Part shown: piece by piece, positions 22,670 through 34,504 of the stretch | How the letters are laid out: the number at the start of each line of letters is the position of its first letter | How positions within the stretch are numbered: position 1 is the stretch's first letter | Assembly: GCA_027886185.1 (NCBI GenBank) | Contig: WOAB01000093.1 | Location: 6,882,001 to 6,946,000, forward strand | DNA: 64,000 nt | Direction of reading: 5' to 3' | Origin: Rheum nobile | Lineage: Eukaryota > Streptophyta > Magnoliopsida > Caryophyllales > Polygonaceae | The notes under the pieces: generated by a model | What the model was told of the DNA's origin: nothing | Seen by the model: the letters and a program-made list of their open reading frames with translations, nothing else | Database searches by the model: none | Position numbers and translations under genes: made by a program

Positions 22670-24576
22670 ATGGTTTCCAGTGAGTCTTCCGATTTGACTG
22701 CTACTCGCTCGAACTCGAGCAAGAATGAGGTCCCCCCCTTTTCCTTTTGAAGGAGGTCGACGCTTTGACGGGGACTCTAACGGAGGCAGAGTTGGAGCAG
22801 ATTCTCCAAGTCGGAGGCTTTCCTCCTGAGACGGTCGCAAGGTTGCCGCATTCGGACAAGAGAGCCGACGCTCGCTACGAGGGATGAGTTTGTTTCTATG
22901 CTTATCCGTTTAGGATCGGTCATATGTTTCCGTTCTCCCCTCTTGTCAGGAATTTCTTAGCGACTCTGGCGCTTGCGCCGTGTCAGGTCATGCCGCAGGC
23001 GTGGCAGATCCTTAGGGTTTTAGATCTGTTGAATGTTTAGTCTGGGGCCGGTTTTAACTTCGATGCCCTGTGGTACAACTACTCTCTGGGATTGAAGAGT
23101 TCTTCTCGTGTCCAGTTGCGTATTCGACCGGGTCAAAAGCCCTTGGTGTTCAATCTAGATGTAAACGACCGTGGATGGGGGTCAAAGTTCTTCTTCGTCG
23201 AGCGTTCATCTCTGGAGAAGAGGGGTGACTGTTCATTTCTGCTATCGGAGTGGCGAGTTGAGGGTACGTATTCGACTTTTCTTTGCCCATTTTTGTGTGT
23301 TTTAACCCTTTGCTTAACTCTTCTTTTTTGTAGTCCTTGAGGCTGAAGAGTTGGAAGCGGACGCTCAGTCAGAAGGTCTGACAAAGATTATTCTTAGCGT
23401 CCCCACATCGGAGCGGAAATTCACAAACGTCAACTTGTTGTCGGTCTCCCCCACTACTCAGGACGTTATGTCGACTGTTTCGTCGTCTCGGGTCAAGTGT
23501 GAGTTTTTGTTTGACTCATGTATTTTTTTAATCGTCTGCTTGCGACTTATGTTTTGTCTGTTGTGGCAGCGTCTCCGGCTGGTCGGTCGAGTGCCCGTTT
23601 GAAGGGAGTGTCTGGGAAAGGTCTGATAGAGCAAAGGCTGGCGACAGCCAGGGCCTCGTCGAGTAAATCGACGCCGACGGAGTCGTCGCTCCCAACCAAA
23701 GTTGGCTCAAAAAGTAAGGTAGGTGATTCTTCTGGCGATGTGAAGGTGGTGGATACTTCAAAGAAGAAGGCGACGGTTGCTCGTGGAGTCGAGAAGATCG
23801 ACGCAGTCGGTCGATCGATTGCTGATCTCTTTTATGCTCAGGACCCGACTTTGAAGTCTGAAGTTTATGGCGTCTCTCCCTTGGATTGTATTGGCGAAGC
23901 GGGATGCTCTGCGTGGAAGGTAAGTCATCTTGTCGGATCTCAAGTTTATATGTTTTCTTTCCACCCGATCCGATTGGTTTTTGAATGCTTTGATCTTGTC
24001 TTTTTCCAGAGTTTCCAGTTTCTCTTGGGCGCATACTCTGGAGTCAAAGAGATGGTCGCTAAGGCTGAGGACATGGCTGTTAGGTCAGAGTCCGACCTGG
24101 CATCTTTGAAGACCAAGGTGGAAGGAGTCGAGAGCCGCTTTAGGGACGCTGAGCGCCGCTTCGCTAGGGAGCTGAAGAGCTGCCAAGATGACTTGGATGT
24201 TTATCGGAGGGAGCTCATCGAGAGCCAGTGAAGTGTCGAAGAGAAGGTGAGGCAGGCTAGGATTGAGGCTGGTCGGGTTACAGGCGACGTAGGCGCTTTT
24301 TACGCGTTAAAGTCGCGCGTCGAGATGATCGAGGAGTTCGAAGAGGGTAAGCAGGAGACCTGGGATTTGAAGGCGGAGAAGGAGACCATGGATACCCTAT
24401 TTCCGAAGGGGAATCCTGGTTCAGAGCTTTTCCAGTTGACCGGTGTCGGAGAGGAATCTCTAGACGAAAGTGCCAGTGAAGACGAGGTCCATTCTGGCGA
24501 CACCGTGCCGATCGAGCCCCAACCTTCCTCCGATCCGGCCCCTGCTGAAGGTAATGCTGCGAATCCCGACTCTTGA
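22670..24576 (+). pseudogene. Antisense ORF of Tat-2 with three introns (Transposase_28-like)
   Basis: It reads opposite to pol. Proposed exons: 22670-23263, 23334-23498, 23570-23919, 24010-24576; introns of 70, 71 and 90 bp have GT-AG ends (GTACGT, GTGAGT, GTAAGT donors) and restore the frame at each junction. The N-terminal half (LEQILQVGGFPPETVARLP, RNFLATLALAPCQVMPQAWQ, WGSKFFFVE) resembles the plant 'putative gypsy type transposon' domain (Pfam PF04195, from memory). The C-terminal half is a likely coiled coil (KEMVAKAEDMAVRSESDLAS, ESRFRDAERRFARELKSCQD) with an acidic end. Breaks: a frameshift near 22740 and stops at 22885, 23038 and 24229. Function unknown; antisense ORFs at this place are known from Tat-lineage elements. 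Confidence 0.7.
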
Positions 24577-24636
24577 CTATTTTTCGTAAATGACTTGTGA
24601 TCCCACCTGCGTGTGGGTAGAATGTTTTCTGGTTTG

Positions 24637-24747
24637 GCGACCCGTCCACCATCGCGGGTCGCGGAATGTGTTTGTGGACAATTTGAAGTCCTACGTGTGT
24701 GTAGGCAGACAATATGTTTTGGCGATCCGTCCACCATCGCGGGTCGC
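24637..24747 (+). repeat. Two hairpin repeats downstream of the antisense ORF
   Basis: Copies at 24637-24662 and 24722-24747 have arms GCGACCCG/CGGGTCGC (one mismatch in the second) around the loop TCCACCATCG. A third copy lies in Tat-3 at 39976-40001 at the corresponding place. They sit between two converging genes. Confidence 0.8.
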
Positions 24748-25296
24748 GTGGATGTAAAAAGCTTAGACTTTTATTGACGTAATCTATTTTACAAAGGGTC
24801 GAACTTGTTTTATGTTCGTATGTTTTGTCGGATTCTTCTAGAGAAGATTGTCGTTGACACCTTTGATTTGTGTGTCGGGTTTACCCGTGTGCTCCGTCGA
24901 GTAGGGGTTGTCGTATGTGTGTAAAGAAGGAGGCCTGCAAATGTATGTGTTTATGTTTAGTCATGACTTAGTGTTATGCCGAGGAGGAAAGCAATATGTC
25001 TTTATTGCGTAAATGTAATAAGGTGTCTTAACCTTATGTATTGTATAAGGCAGGCGGTGTGCCGACGTGCCTTTGGTATTCATCTCCCCGTGTTCCGATC
25101 GATCGTGTAAATGTAGTATAAGCGCTTTTGTTTGTGACTGGATCCAGTGTGTATGTTGATGTCGTCCTGTACTTAGGTTTGCAAGGAAAAATGTCCTTAC
25201 TAGATGTGAGTACTCAGTTTCAAGAAATAGAATTGAGTTCGTAGCAACGAATAGAACATGACAAGTGAAAGAGTGTTTGTGCCTTACTTTGCTGGT
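24748..25296. other. Spacer between antisense ORF and pol of Tat-2
   Basis: No gene seen. It is the 3' meeting zone of the antisense ORF (+) and pol (-). Confidence 0.5.
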
Positions 25297-26097
25297 CTAG
25301 AAGTGGTATAGCTTCAGGTGTGTTGCGTTCCAACTTCTTGGGATCGGTCGTCCATCTTTGTCCTCCAATCGGTACGCTCCTTGTCCGACCACTTCCTTTA
25401 TGAGATAGGGTCCTTCCCACTGAGGTGCGAGCTTTCCGTCGGTCAGATTCTTGGTGTTTTGGAACGTCTTTCTGAGGACCCAGTCGCCAACTTTGAAGAC
25501 TTTGGCTTGAACATTTTTGTTGTAACTTCTTGCGACCTGTTGTTGGAACCTGACCATTCTAATTCTGGCTCTTTCCCTAGTCTCATCCACCGTGTCCAAG
25601 TTGTGCGCTAGCTCGACGTCGTTTGGTTCATTCGTCTGAAGACTATAACGGGCTGTCGGAATCAGTAGATCAGTGGGAATGTCCGCTTCACTTCCGTAGA
25701 CGAGTGAGAATGGTGATTGTCCAGTCGCATTCTTTGGGATGGTTATGTCGGACCAGAGGATGAGAGAGAGTTCGTCTGCCCATTTTCCTTTAGCCCCTGT
25801 GAGGCGTTTCTTGAGGTTGTTGACGATGATTTTGTTGCTAGACTCGGGTTGTCTGTTAGATTACGGATATCGAGTAGTGGATGTGACTAGTTTGATGTTC
25901 CACTGGTCGCAAAAGGCTCGAGTCTTATGACTGATGAACTGGGAGCCATTGTCGCACACGATTTCTGATGGGACGCCAAATCTTTAGCCTTTTTGCTTCC
26001 GTTTTGTCGTTGGGTAGGATGCCGTCTTTTAGCCATTTGACGTAAGGTAACGTCCAGTCGTCATGATGGTTGACGATGTCTTCTTCTGGTCGGTCAC
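25297..26097 (-). pseudogene. Integrase of Tat-2 (internally deleted)
   Basis: From the nested element it reads DWTLPYVKWLKDGILPNDKT, then jumps straight to PSEIVCDNGSQFISH in a shifted frame. The zinc-binding segment and the first catalytic Asp are therefore missing. The core end (ESSNKIIVNNLKKRL) and a C-terminal domain (RMVRFQQQVARSYNKNVQAK, ending THLKLYHF, TAG 25297-25299) remain. It could not catalyse integration. Confidence 0.8.
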
Positions 26098-27485
26098 TGA
26101 TCAACACTATTTTATAGTGTATTTCTAGGGATTGTTACCGGGTTTGAGGTGCCATTTGGTTGGATTTAGAGCACAATTGGAGATTATGGAGTTAGAGCGG
26201 AGAAGTGTGGATTTGGTGGTCTGGAGAAGCAAATTGAAGATATCTAGAGGAAGAGGAGTTGACCACTGAGGAGACGAAGAAGATCCATGGAGAAAGTCCA
26301 CACGAGGTGAAGAATACAAGTGCCACCGCGAGCCACCGCGAGCCACCTCTAGGAGGACGAAGGGCAATTTCGCTCGCGGTCATTTGCGAGAATTCGGAGG
26401 CAAAGGAATAGCGACCGCGATCGCGGTGAATTAATCGCACCCGCGGTAAATTGGATGTCACAGGTCGAGAGCAAAACAATAAAACCGCGATGGCGGCGTA
26501 TCCGCCGCGGTCGCGGTTCTGCACGGGAAGCAGCCCTTCGAGAATTTCCGAGTTTTATTTCTTTTATTCTTTTCGATTATTATTGTCTTTTATTATTTTA
26601 GTACTTTATATTTTATTTCCTTTTAGATGAGGTTTGTGATCTTGGCCATTAGGTTAAGTCTATTTAACCTAATTTCCACAGCCTCCATTCATCATCTAGA
26701 CACTTCGTATCAGTTTTATTATCGTTGTTTTTCCCTTTGAAGAATATTGTTTCCAAGACTATGAGGAGCTAAGCACCCTTTGCTTAGTCCGACAATTGAA
26801 GCTTTTCTTATGATTTGATTGTGAGGTTAATTCTCTATTTCCTAACTCCTTTGGATTATATCTTTTCTCTTGAGCATTTTCTTATTGATTTGACTAGATT
26901 GATCACCTAGTTGAGTTTAGTAATTATCTATTGCTAGGGTTTGGAATTTACTGGTTGAGATTCCTTATCTAGAGTAGCATCCATGATTATCTAGGACTGG
27001 TTGGACTAGATTATTATGAAAGAGAATTGATTGCATGCTAAATACTGCGAAACATCAGTGTTGTATGTATCCTGGTTTGATCCTATGCTCTATGCTGCTA
27101 TTGTTCTAAATCTTGATAGTTTCTCGTACGTTCAATAGTAAGGGTTGCTAGAACTGGTTGGGCTAGTGACTATATAAGAATAGGGACATGAATAATCAAA
27201 GGAAAGGAATAGAGATGACCTAGGATCGATCTATCATAGGAAAAGTGGATATTTGTTTGGCTAAGTGTTTTCCCTTAATTGATTAAAAACCCTTGCTTTG
27301 TTATTTGCTTTGTTTACTTGTTACTTGAAACCAATCCAAAACCCCCCTTTGTTACCATTGCATGCTAGTGAACACTAAGAAATCAACTCCTCCCTGTGGG
27401 ATCGACCCTGCTTACCCTGACTACTAGTTTAGGTTTGCTTGGAATTATTTTGACAAGGTTTAAGACGACTAAAACCTGTCTGTCA
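26098..27485 (+). repeat. 5' LTR of the LARD
   Basis: 1,388 bp, starting TGATCAACACTATTTTATAG and ending AAACCTGTCTGTCA. It carries four palindromes starting at 26414, 26434, 26484 and 26504 (steps 20, 50, 20). The bases after it (AATTGGCTAGGGAATTCC) look like an Athila PBS with an internal deletion. Confidence 0.9.
26414..26517 (+). promoter_or_regulatory. Palindrome array, type B (LARD 5' LTR)
   Basis: Sites start at 26414 (ACCGCGATCGCGGT), 26434 (ATCGCACCCGCGGT), 26484 (ACCGCGATGGCGGC) and 26504 (GCCGCGGTCGCGGT). Spacing is 20-50-20. A TATTTAA element lies about 140 bp downstream (about 26659), as in the Athila LTR. Confidence 0.7.
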
Positions 27486-28636
27486 AATTGGCTAGGGAAT
27501 TCCACAACATTACGATCCAACCTATGAGCATAGCCCGCCGATGTCCAATCCAAGTTATAAGGATTGGCTACTATCTCTCACTCAGAGCGTTACAAAGATA
27601 GTCCAACAATCTCAAGACACGGGTTTTCTCATCTAGAACCTGAGGAATCTGAGGGAGCAAACGAGCAAAATAGAGACCGAGATATCGGCGAAACCACTTT
27701 CTCACCCAGTAGTGCACCAGGAGGAGAATGCCTTATCGATGGACATGTGAAGTACTGAGGAGATGCTTGTCGCCCCCTTAGCTGAAAGGGAAGAGCAAAT
27801 TAGAGAGACGGGAGCTGAATACAGCGAGATATTGGAAGAAGAGAACCCGAGATCGCGGGAAGTGTCCCTCGACCGCGGTTCACTCAGGGAATTGGGCCTT
27901 CCAGACGATATTTGGGACCGCGTGGTGCTATCTGAAGAAGAATATTTTTTGGGACTGGAGGAATTCAGCGACCACGAGGAGGAGAGCCGCGACCACAGCG
28001 TGACCACTGAAAGGGAGAAGGATGAAATCAGCGAACTTCCGCGACCGCAGAAAAATCGCGGACGAAGAGGACAAAGTCGAGAGTTTTTCGTGACCGCGGC
28101 CACCAATCTGCGACCGCGGAAATGCCCCAGCAGCCCCCGACCCTCTCGAGGCTACTTATGATGAGTATGTGCATCTCAACTCCTCCCCGCTCATTGTGCT
28201 GCAACCCGTCGCACCCTCCCCTGAGGCATTACAAGATACTCGAAGGCTGAGGGACAACAATGAAATCTATGAGGCCTTCAGTAGCTGCGCAGAAACCGTT
28301 CCTTTGGTCACACTGGCAAACAGCATCCCTCGCTGCACATAATTTTTAAGGGCGTTGGGCAAAATCAAAAAGAAACCAAAGGGGAAGCACAAGAAGGAGG
28401 CCTTGATTCAAGTTGCGGATTTTTACATGCTGGATACGGGACAGGACAAGCAGGCAGCCCCTGAGATGCTAGGTAGGCCATTCCTGAAAATGGCAAGTGC
28501 ATTCATGGATATGAACAGCGGCCCACCCATCAGCAAGTGCACAAGCATGGGGGAAAGGATAAACATGGAGCATACAAAGAGGCATCCCCCTGATATAGAC
28601 CTCAGGAGTTCAAGTGATAGGAGAAACCCGAATTGA
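27486..28636 (+). pseudogene. gag-protease relic of the LARD
   Basis: Fragments at 27564-27758, 27763-28161 and 28355-28636 are separated by stops and shifts. VADFYMLDTGQDKQ followed by LGRPFLKMASAFMD matches the protease C-terminal block of the Athila element (PADFYVLNMEHDKYAA, LGRPFLKTANTKIN). The catalytic Asp block is missing. The part before it (27850-28125) is charged and contains type-B palindromes, just where the Athila element has its type-A repeats. Confidence 0.7.
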
Positions 28637-30004
28637 GGGGGAATTGAGTAGTATGTCGAGCCACGACAATAACTAAGGCGCTGTCCGGGAGGCAACCCGA
28701 GGTATGTTTTTCTTTCCTTGCTTTTATTTCATTGTTTTTTGCATTTGTTTTAGTGTGTTTTTGCTTTGTGTTGTTTTTCTTTTTGTTTTGTTTGCACTAA
28801 CCTACAGGGAGGAGACCCGATGCCAATTGAAGAAGGTGTTTCCCACACCAATGTAAGTCTTCTATTGCCCTGCACTGAAAATAAAATCTCCGAAAAAAAC
28901 TTAAACGGGGATTAAAAAAAAAAGCTTTACCGAAGGCCAGTTGTCCGGAGTTCCCCATGGAGAAGGTGCGCATCATGTTGTCAAGGAGGAGACATTAGCC
29001 CCACATTATTTGGCAACGATGATGGCCCTACAATCGACAGCTAGAGAGGAGGAACACCAGGGCCCACACCACGATGACATCTGGGCCCATTTTTCGTGTT
29101 CATTGAAGGCCGTGCATCCCCGATTTCCTTGATGACCACTACACATTACAGTGGTTCCCTTTGGTTGCACGGTAGAGATGAGTTGAAGACGCCCACACAG
29201 CACCAGAGACCTGTGCTTTATTGAAGACCGCCAGCAACAACGGAAGTGTCCAAGCAGCTCGACGACATTTATGAGTCATCTTTATCTTCCATGTGCTTCT
29301 ATTCTTTTTGTCTTTCATTATATTGAGGACTATGCAATGTTTAAGTATGGTGGTGGATTCTATACTTGCTATGTCGTTGAGGAGAAAATTAAAGAAAAAG
29401 AAAAAGCCAAAAATTGAAAAAAGGAAAAAATAGAAATCCTAGGATAGGTCGAAAACCCGAAAGGGCGGCCTAGATAATAAGCAGGTGGCTTGGACCAGCA
29501 TTAGGCTGGGGTAACAATTGGTCAAGAGTGATGTGAGCATATTGTGAGCCCATCTATTGAAAAATGAAATGAGTGGCTTGGTGAAAACCCGAAAGGGCGC
29601 CTTGGAAAAATGAGTGAAAAGAAGAAGAGTGATTTTTAGGAATCCTGATTTTACCTGGCGTGGTGGTATAAGAAGAGGTGATATAAGGAGGATTCGGGTA
29701 GGTCACTCTGGAGCAATAAGAAGATAGATGGGAGACTAGGATTAGATTTTGATTCACTCTATGGTGTTCGGGATAAGCTTGGGGAAAGTACTCTGCTTTC
29801 CTTTTAGCTTGATTGTGCATAGGTGTTGATTGGTGTTGTTGTTTGTTGTGCTGTGCATATTGTATTGGTGCCTGGAGCTTATTATTATGTGTGATTCTTA
29901 GAGGGATTGGTTTTTCTATGCTTCCTGAAGCCTTGGGGATTGATTAGAGGAGTAGGTTGACTTTATCTTACTCGAGGACGAGCAAGGTTTAAGCATGGGG
30001 GATT
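28637..30004 (+). other. 3' untranslated module of the LARD
   Basis: It starts with GTCGAGCCACGAC and GGGAGGCAACCCGA (28655-28700), also found on the - strand just after pol in the Athila element (51076-51122). Further shared pieces: AAACCCGAAAGGGC twice (about 29452 and 29586; Athila counterparts about 48438 and 48572) and AAGCTTGGGGAAAGTACTCT (about 29774; Athila about 48240). It ends in a PPT. No gene is evident. Confidence 0.75.
29991..30004 (+). other. Polypurine tract of the LARD
   Basis: AAGCATGGGGGATT abuts the 3' LTR at 30005, matching the Athila-type plus-strand primer site. Confidence 0.75.
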
Positions 30005-31375
30005 TGATCAACACTATTTTATAGTGCATTTCTAGGGATTGTTACCGGGTTTGAGGTACCATTTGGATGGATTTAGTGCACAACTGTGGAATTGGGAGTT
30101 AGAGCGGAGAAGTGTGGATTTGGTGGTCTGGAGAAGCAAATTGAAGATATCTAGAGGAAGAGGAGTTGACCACTGAAGAGATGAAGAAGATCCATGGAGA
30201 AAGTCCACACGAGGTGAAGAATACAAGTGCCACCGCGAGCCACCGCTAGGAGGACGAATGGCAATTTCGCTCGCGGTCATTTGCGAGAATTCGGAGGCAA
30301 AGGAACAGCGACCGCGATCGCGGTGAATTAACCGCGCCCACGGTAAATTGGATGTCACAGGTCGAGAGCAAAACAATAAAACCGCGATGGCGGCGTGTCC
30401 GCCGCGGTCGCGGTTCTGCACGGGAAGCAGCCCTTCGAGAATTTCCGAGTTTTATTTCTTTTATTCTTTTCGATTATTATTGTCTTTTATTATTTTAGTA
30501 CTTTATATTTTATTTCCTTTTAGATGAGGTTTGTGATCTTGGCCATTAGGTTAAGTCTATTTAACCTAATTTCCACAGCCTCCATTCATCATCTAGACAC
30601 TTCGTATCAGTTTTATTATCGTTGTTTTTCCCTTTGAAGAATATTGTTTCCAAGACTATGAGGAGCTAAGCACCCTTTGCTTAGTCCGACAATTGAAGCT
30701 TTTCTTATGATTTGATTGTGAGGTTAATTCTCTATTTCCTAACTCCTTTGGATTATATCTTTTCTCTTGAGCATTTTCTTATTGATTTGACTAGATTGAT
30801 CACCTAGTTGAGTTTAGTAATTATCTATTGCTAGGGTTTGGAATTTACTAGTTGAGATTCCTTATCTAGAGTAGCATCCATGATTATCTAGGACTGGTTG
30901 GACTAGATTATTATGAAAGAGAATTGATTGCATGCTAAATGCTGCGAAACATCGATGTTGTATGTATCCTGGTTTGATCCTATGTTGCTATTGTTCTAAA
31001 TCTTGATAGTTTCTCGTGCGTTCAATAGTAAGGGTTGCTAGAACTGGTTGGGCTAGTGACTATATAAGAATAGGGACAGGAATAATCAAAGGAAAGGAAT
31101 AGAGATGACCTAGGATCGATCTATCATAGGAAAAGTGGATATTCGTTTGGCTAAGTGTTTTCCCTTAATTGATTAAAAACCCTTGCTTTGTTATTTGATT
31201 TGTTTACTTGTTACTTGAAACTAATCCAAAACCCCCCTTTGTTACCATTGCATGCTAGTGAACACTAAGAAATCAACTCCTCCCTGTGGGATCGACCCTG
31301 CTTACCCTGACTACTAGTTTAGGTTTGCTAGGAATTATTTTGACAAGGTTTAAGACGACTAAAACCTGTCTGTCA
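30005..31375 (+). repeat. 3' LTR of the LARD
   Basis: 1,371 bp; near-identical to the 5' LTR apart from small indels (for example a missing repeat unit near 30235) and substitutions. Palindromes start at 30311, 30331, 30381 and 30401, again 20-50-20. Confidence 0.9.
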
Positions 31376-33645
31376 GTCACCTATCTCCATCGTGACAAGT
31401 TCTTCCAATGGTATACTCGAATCTTTGAGTGTTTTTGGAACGGCTGGTGTTGTGATGTGTTCCAGTGGGATGTTTGGGAACTCCTTTGGGTCCAAGACGG
31501 ACCCCAAGTTGGCTAATGCGTCATCCTGAGAGTTGAGATCTCTGGGAACTTGCCTGATGTCGAATGTTTGGAATTGGTCGATTAGCTTCTTGGCTACGTC
31601 CAGATAAGCATCATCCTGTCGTCCTTGGCGTTATACGACCCTTGTATTTGATATACGACCAAGAGGGAGTCGCAGATGACTTCGATTTCTCGGACTCCTA
31701 GGTCGCGTGCCAGAATGAGCCCAAATATGAGTGCTTCGTATTCAGCTTCGTTGTTGGTTGTGTCCCATTCGCATCTTACAGCCTGGGCTATCTTGTCCCC
31801 TTGTGGCGATTTCAGCATGACCCCAAGCCCCGATCCTCTAGCGTTCGACGCACCATCAGTGTGGAGCTCCTATTTACCTGTTTCCTCTGTCGCAAGTAAC
31901 TGTGTTGCTTCTTGTTCTAGGGTCGGGTTGAAGTCTGCTACAAAGTCAGCCAAGGCTTGCGATTTGATTGCCGTCCTGGGCTTGTATTCGATGTCGTAGC
32001 CGCTAAGGTGTATGGCCCATTTGGCCATTCGTCCTGTGAACTCGGGTTTCCTCATGATTGCTCTCATGGGATGGTTAGTGCGGACAATTATAGTATGAGA
32101 TTCGAAATATGGTTTGAGTTTATTTGATGCCATTACCAGTGATAGGACAAGTTTTTCTAGCAACGTGTACCTTGTTTCTGCTGGCAGTAACCTTTGACTG
32201 ACATAGTAGATTGGCGATTGCTTGCCATCTTCTTCTTTGACCAGTACTGCGCTCACGGCGGACTCCGATACTGCTAGGTATAGCAATAATGGCTCGTCGT
32301 TTTTGGGTTTGGTTAACAACAAGGGACTGGCCAGGTATTTCTTCAAATCTTGGAACGCGACTTCATGTTCTTCTGTCCATTGAAAGGACGTGTTCTTCTT
32401 CAGAGCGTCGTGAAAGGGTTTGCACTTGTCGGATGACTTCGAGATGAATCTGTTCAGAGCTTCTATCCGACCTGTCAGCTTTTGTACGTCCTTGACGCAT
32501 CGAGGGGATCGGAGATTGATGAGGGCCTTGACCTGTTCCGGACTAGCTTCTATTCCTCTTTGTGTCACCATGTACCCCGAGAATTTTTCTAACGACACAC
32601 CGAAAGAGCATTTCATAGGATTTAATTTCATGTTATATCTTTTTAGTACCTCGAAGTTGTCGCGGTGGTGATCGATGTGGTCCTTTTTCTTTTTCGATTT
32701 GACCAGCATATCATCTATGTAGACTTCTATTGTGTCCCCAATCTAATCTTTGAACATCTTGTTGACTAGTCGTTGATAAGTAGCCCCTGCATTTTTTAGT
32801 CCGAAGGGCATTACTTTTTAACAATAGATACCTTGGCTTGTGATGAATGTCGTTTTCTCTTGGTCTTCTGGTTCCATGAGGATCTGATTGTAGCCACTGA
32901 ACACGTCCATGAAGGATAGCATTTTGTTCCCTGTCATCGCGTCGACCATGGCGTCGATATGAGGGAGTGGGAAGGAATCTTTGGGACAAGCCTTGTTAAG
33001 GTCGGTGAAGTCGATGCAGACTCTCCATTTGCCATTTTTCTTTTCGACCACAACCACGTTGGCCAGCCATTCGGGGTAGTTGACTTCTCTTATTTTTCCT
33101 GTTTCCAGCAGGCTCCTGACTTCGTCGTCGGCGATCTTATTTCGCTCTGGGGCGAATTTCCTGCGCTTCTGCTTTACAGGGGGGTGAGACGGATCTACAT
33201 TCAATTTATGAGTAATAATGTTTGGAGATATTCTGATCATGTCTTCATGTGACCACGCAAAGCAATCGACATTAGATCGGAGGAAATCCAGTATTTGTTG
33301 TCTGGTCGAGTCGTCCAGGTCCGACCCGACCCTTACCGTTTGATTTGGCTTTGAAGGATCTAATGCGATCTCGTCAAGCTTTTCCATTTCTGGTTCGACG
33401 TATCGACTAGATCCTTCGTCGAGCTGTGATTGCTATGCGGTCTTGGGTTCGATCGCGCTCTTCATGGAGGCGACATAGCATTCCTTGGCCATCCTCTGAT
33501 CTCCCTTGATTTCTTGGACTCCCCACTTGGTAGGGAACTTGATGATTTGATGGTACGTCGAGGGTACCGCCTTCATAGCATGTATCCATGGCCTGCAAAG
33601 AATGCAATTATAGGGAGATGGGCAGTCTAGGACTAGAAATTTCAC
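31376..33645 (-). pseudogene. RT and dual RNase H of Tat-2
   Basis: A single frame from 33645 to about 31600 is broken by a few stops (33433, 32818, about 32743, 31870). RT: EMEKLDEIALDPSKP, KNGKWRVCIDFTDLNKACPK, HIDAMVDAMTGNKMLSFMDV, catalytic VYIDDMLVKSK (about 32728-32698). The first RNase H covers LLLYLAVSESAVSAVLVKEE to AIMRKPEFTGRMAKWAIHLS. The second, Tat-specific RNase H shows ELHTDGASNARGSGLGVMLK, NNEAEYEALIFGL and ICDSLLVVYQIQG. A frameshift near 31600 precedes the linker to integrase. Confidence 0.87.
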
Positions 33646-34179
33646 CTGTTGGTTTACTCCTCTGGCGTATGTCGTAAGAACGATTTCGCCGATAGTATGT
33701 TTAACTTCGCCGCTGAATCCGAATAGTGGAGTCGATTTCTTGATAAGATCAAGAGATTGGTTGAACTTCCTGTATCGATTAGTACTTTACGTATCAAACA
33801 GTTACCAATAGACAAAGAGATTACCAGACCATCGTGATGGTTTTCCGACCCGTCGGCATCGGACTCGTCGAACGTGACCGTTGGGAGGTCAGAGACCCTA
33901 GTTTGTCTGAATTCTGGCGTCTCGGGTTTACTGCCTTTGCTTTCTTTTGCATGTCTTTTGGCTGCGGAGTACGTGTTCGCACATACGTTCGAGCCCCCTG
34001 AAATGGTATTGATAATTTTTGTATGGACATGAGATGGGGGTTTATCTTGTTTTACCTGATCTCGTCGTTCCATGGTGGCTTTGGCCCGTTCCGAGATCAC
34101 GTCGCGCAAGAATCCTTACGCAAGTAACCTGGCGACCTCTTTGCGTAAGGTGATGCATTCGTCCGTTGAGTGACCATGG
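33646..34179 (-). pseudogene. gag C-terminus and protease of Tat-2
   Basis: It starts at the nested Tekay-B insertion with HSTDECITLRKEVARLLA, the zinc-finger-like end of gag. Protease follows with VLIDTGSSTNLL, where DTGSS is intact. A frameshift or deletion near 33650-33760 joins it to the next block (KFLVLDCPSPYN). A stop follows RLLA near 34117. Confidence 0.8.
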
Positions 34180-34504
34180 TGTAACGCCTCGCTTTTTTTT
34201 TGGTTTTCGGCCAAGTTTCGGGGTCGAAACTTCTTTTTAGGGGGAAGTGATGTAATAACCCTCAATCTTTAGTAAGGGTATTTGGGTAATTTACTCAACC
34301 CTCGTTCTGTGATCGTATCGTTTTTGGAGAAGTTCGGATTTTCTGTAACATGTTTGATCTTTGTATTACTTTCCCGAGTGGTATAAAATACATTCGACGT
34401 ATTTTCGGGGCTAAGAATATTTGTTTGGGTACAAATATATTTAATCCGGGGTTTAAAACCCACGCCAAACCTTTCCCCGGGAAAACAGACGCGGAAAAGG
34501 CATT

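Larger units (their letters stand above)
26098..31375 (+). mobile_element. Non-autonomous Athila-like element (LARD type)
   Basis: LTRs lie at 26098-27485 and 30005-31375; GTCAC is duplicated at 26093-26097 and 31376-31380. The 2.5-kb interior keeps only gag-protease scraps and the Athila 3' untranslated module; RT, RNase H and integrase are absent. It must have moved with proteins from a relative. It interrupts Tat-2 pol between RNase H and integrase. Confidence 0.88.

Noticed and set aside
24637..24747. Hairpin repeats as intrinsic transcription terminators
   Set aside because: Rho-independent termination is bacterial; in a plant element they may be processing signals but not that.
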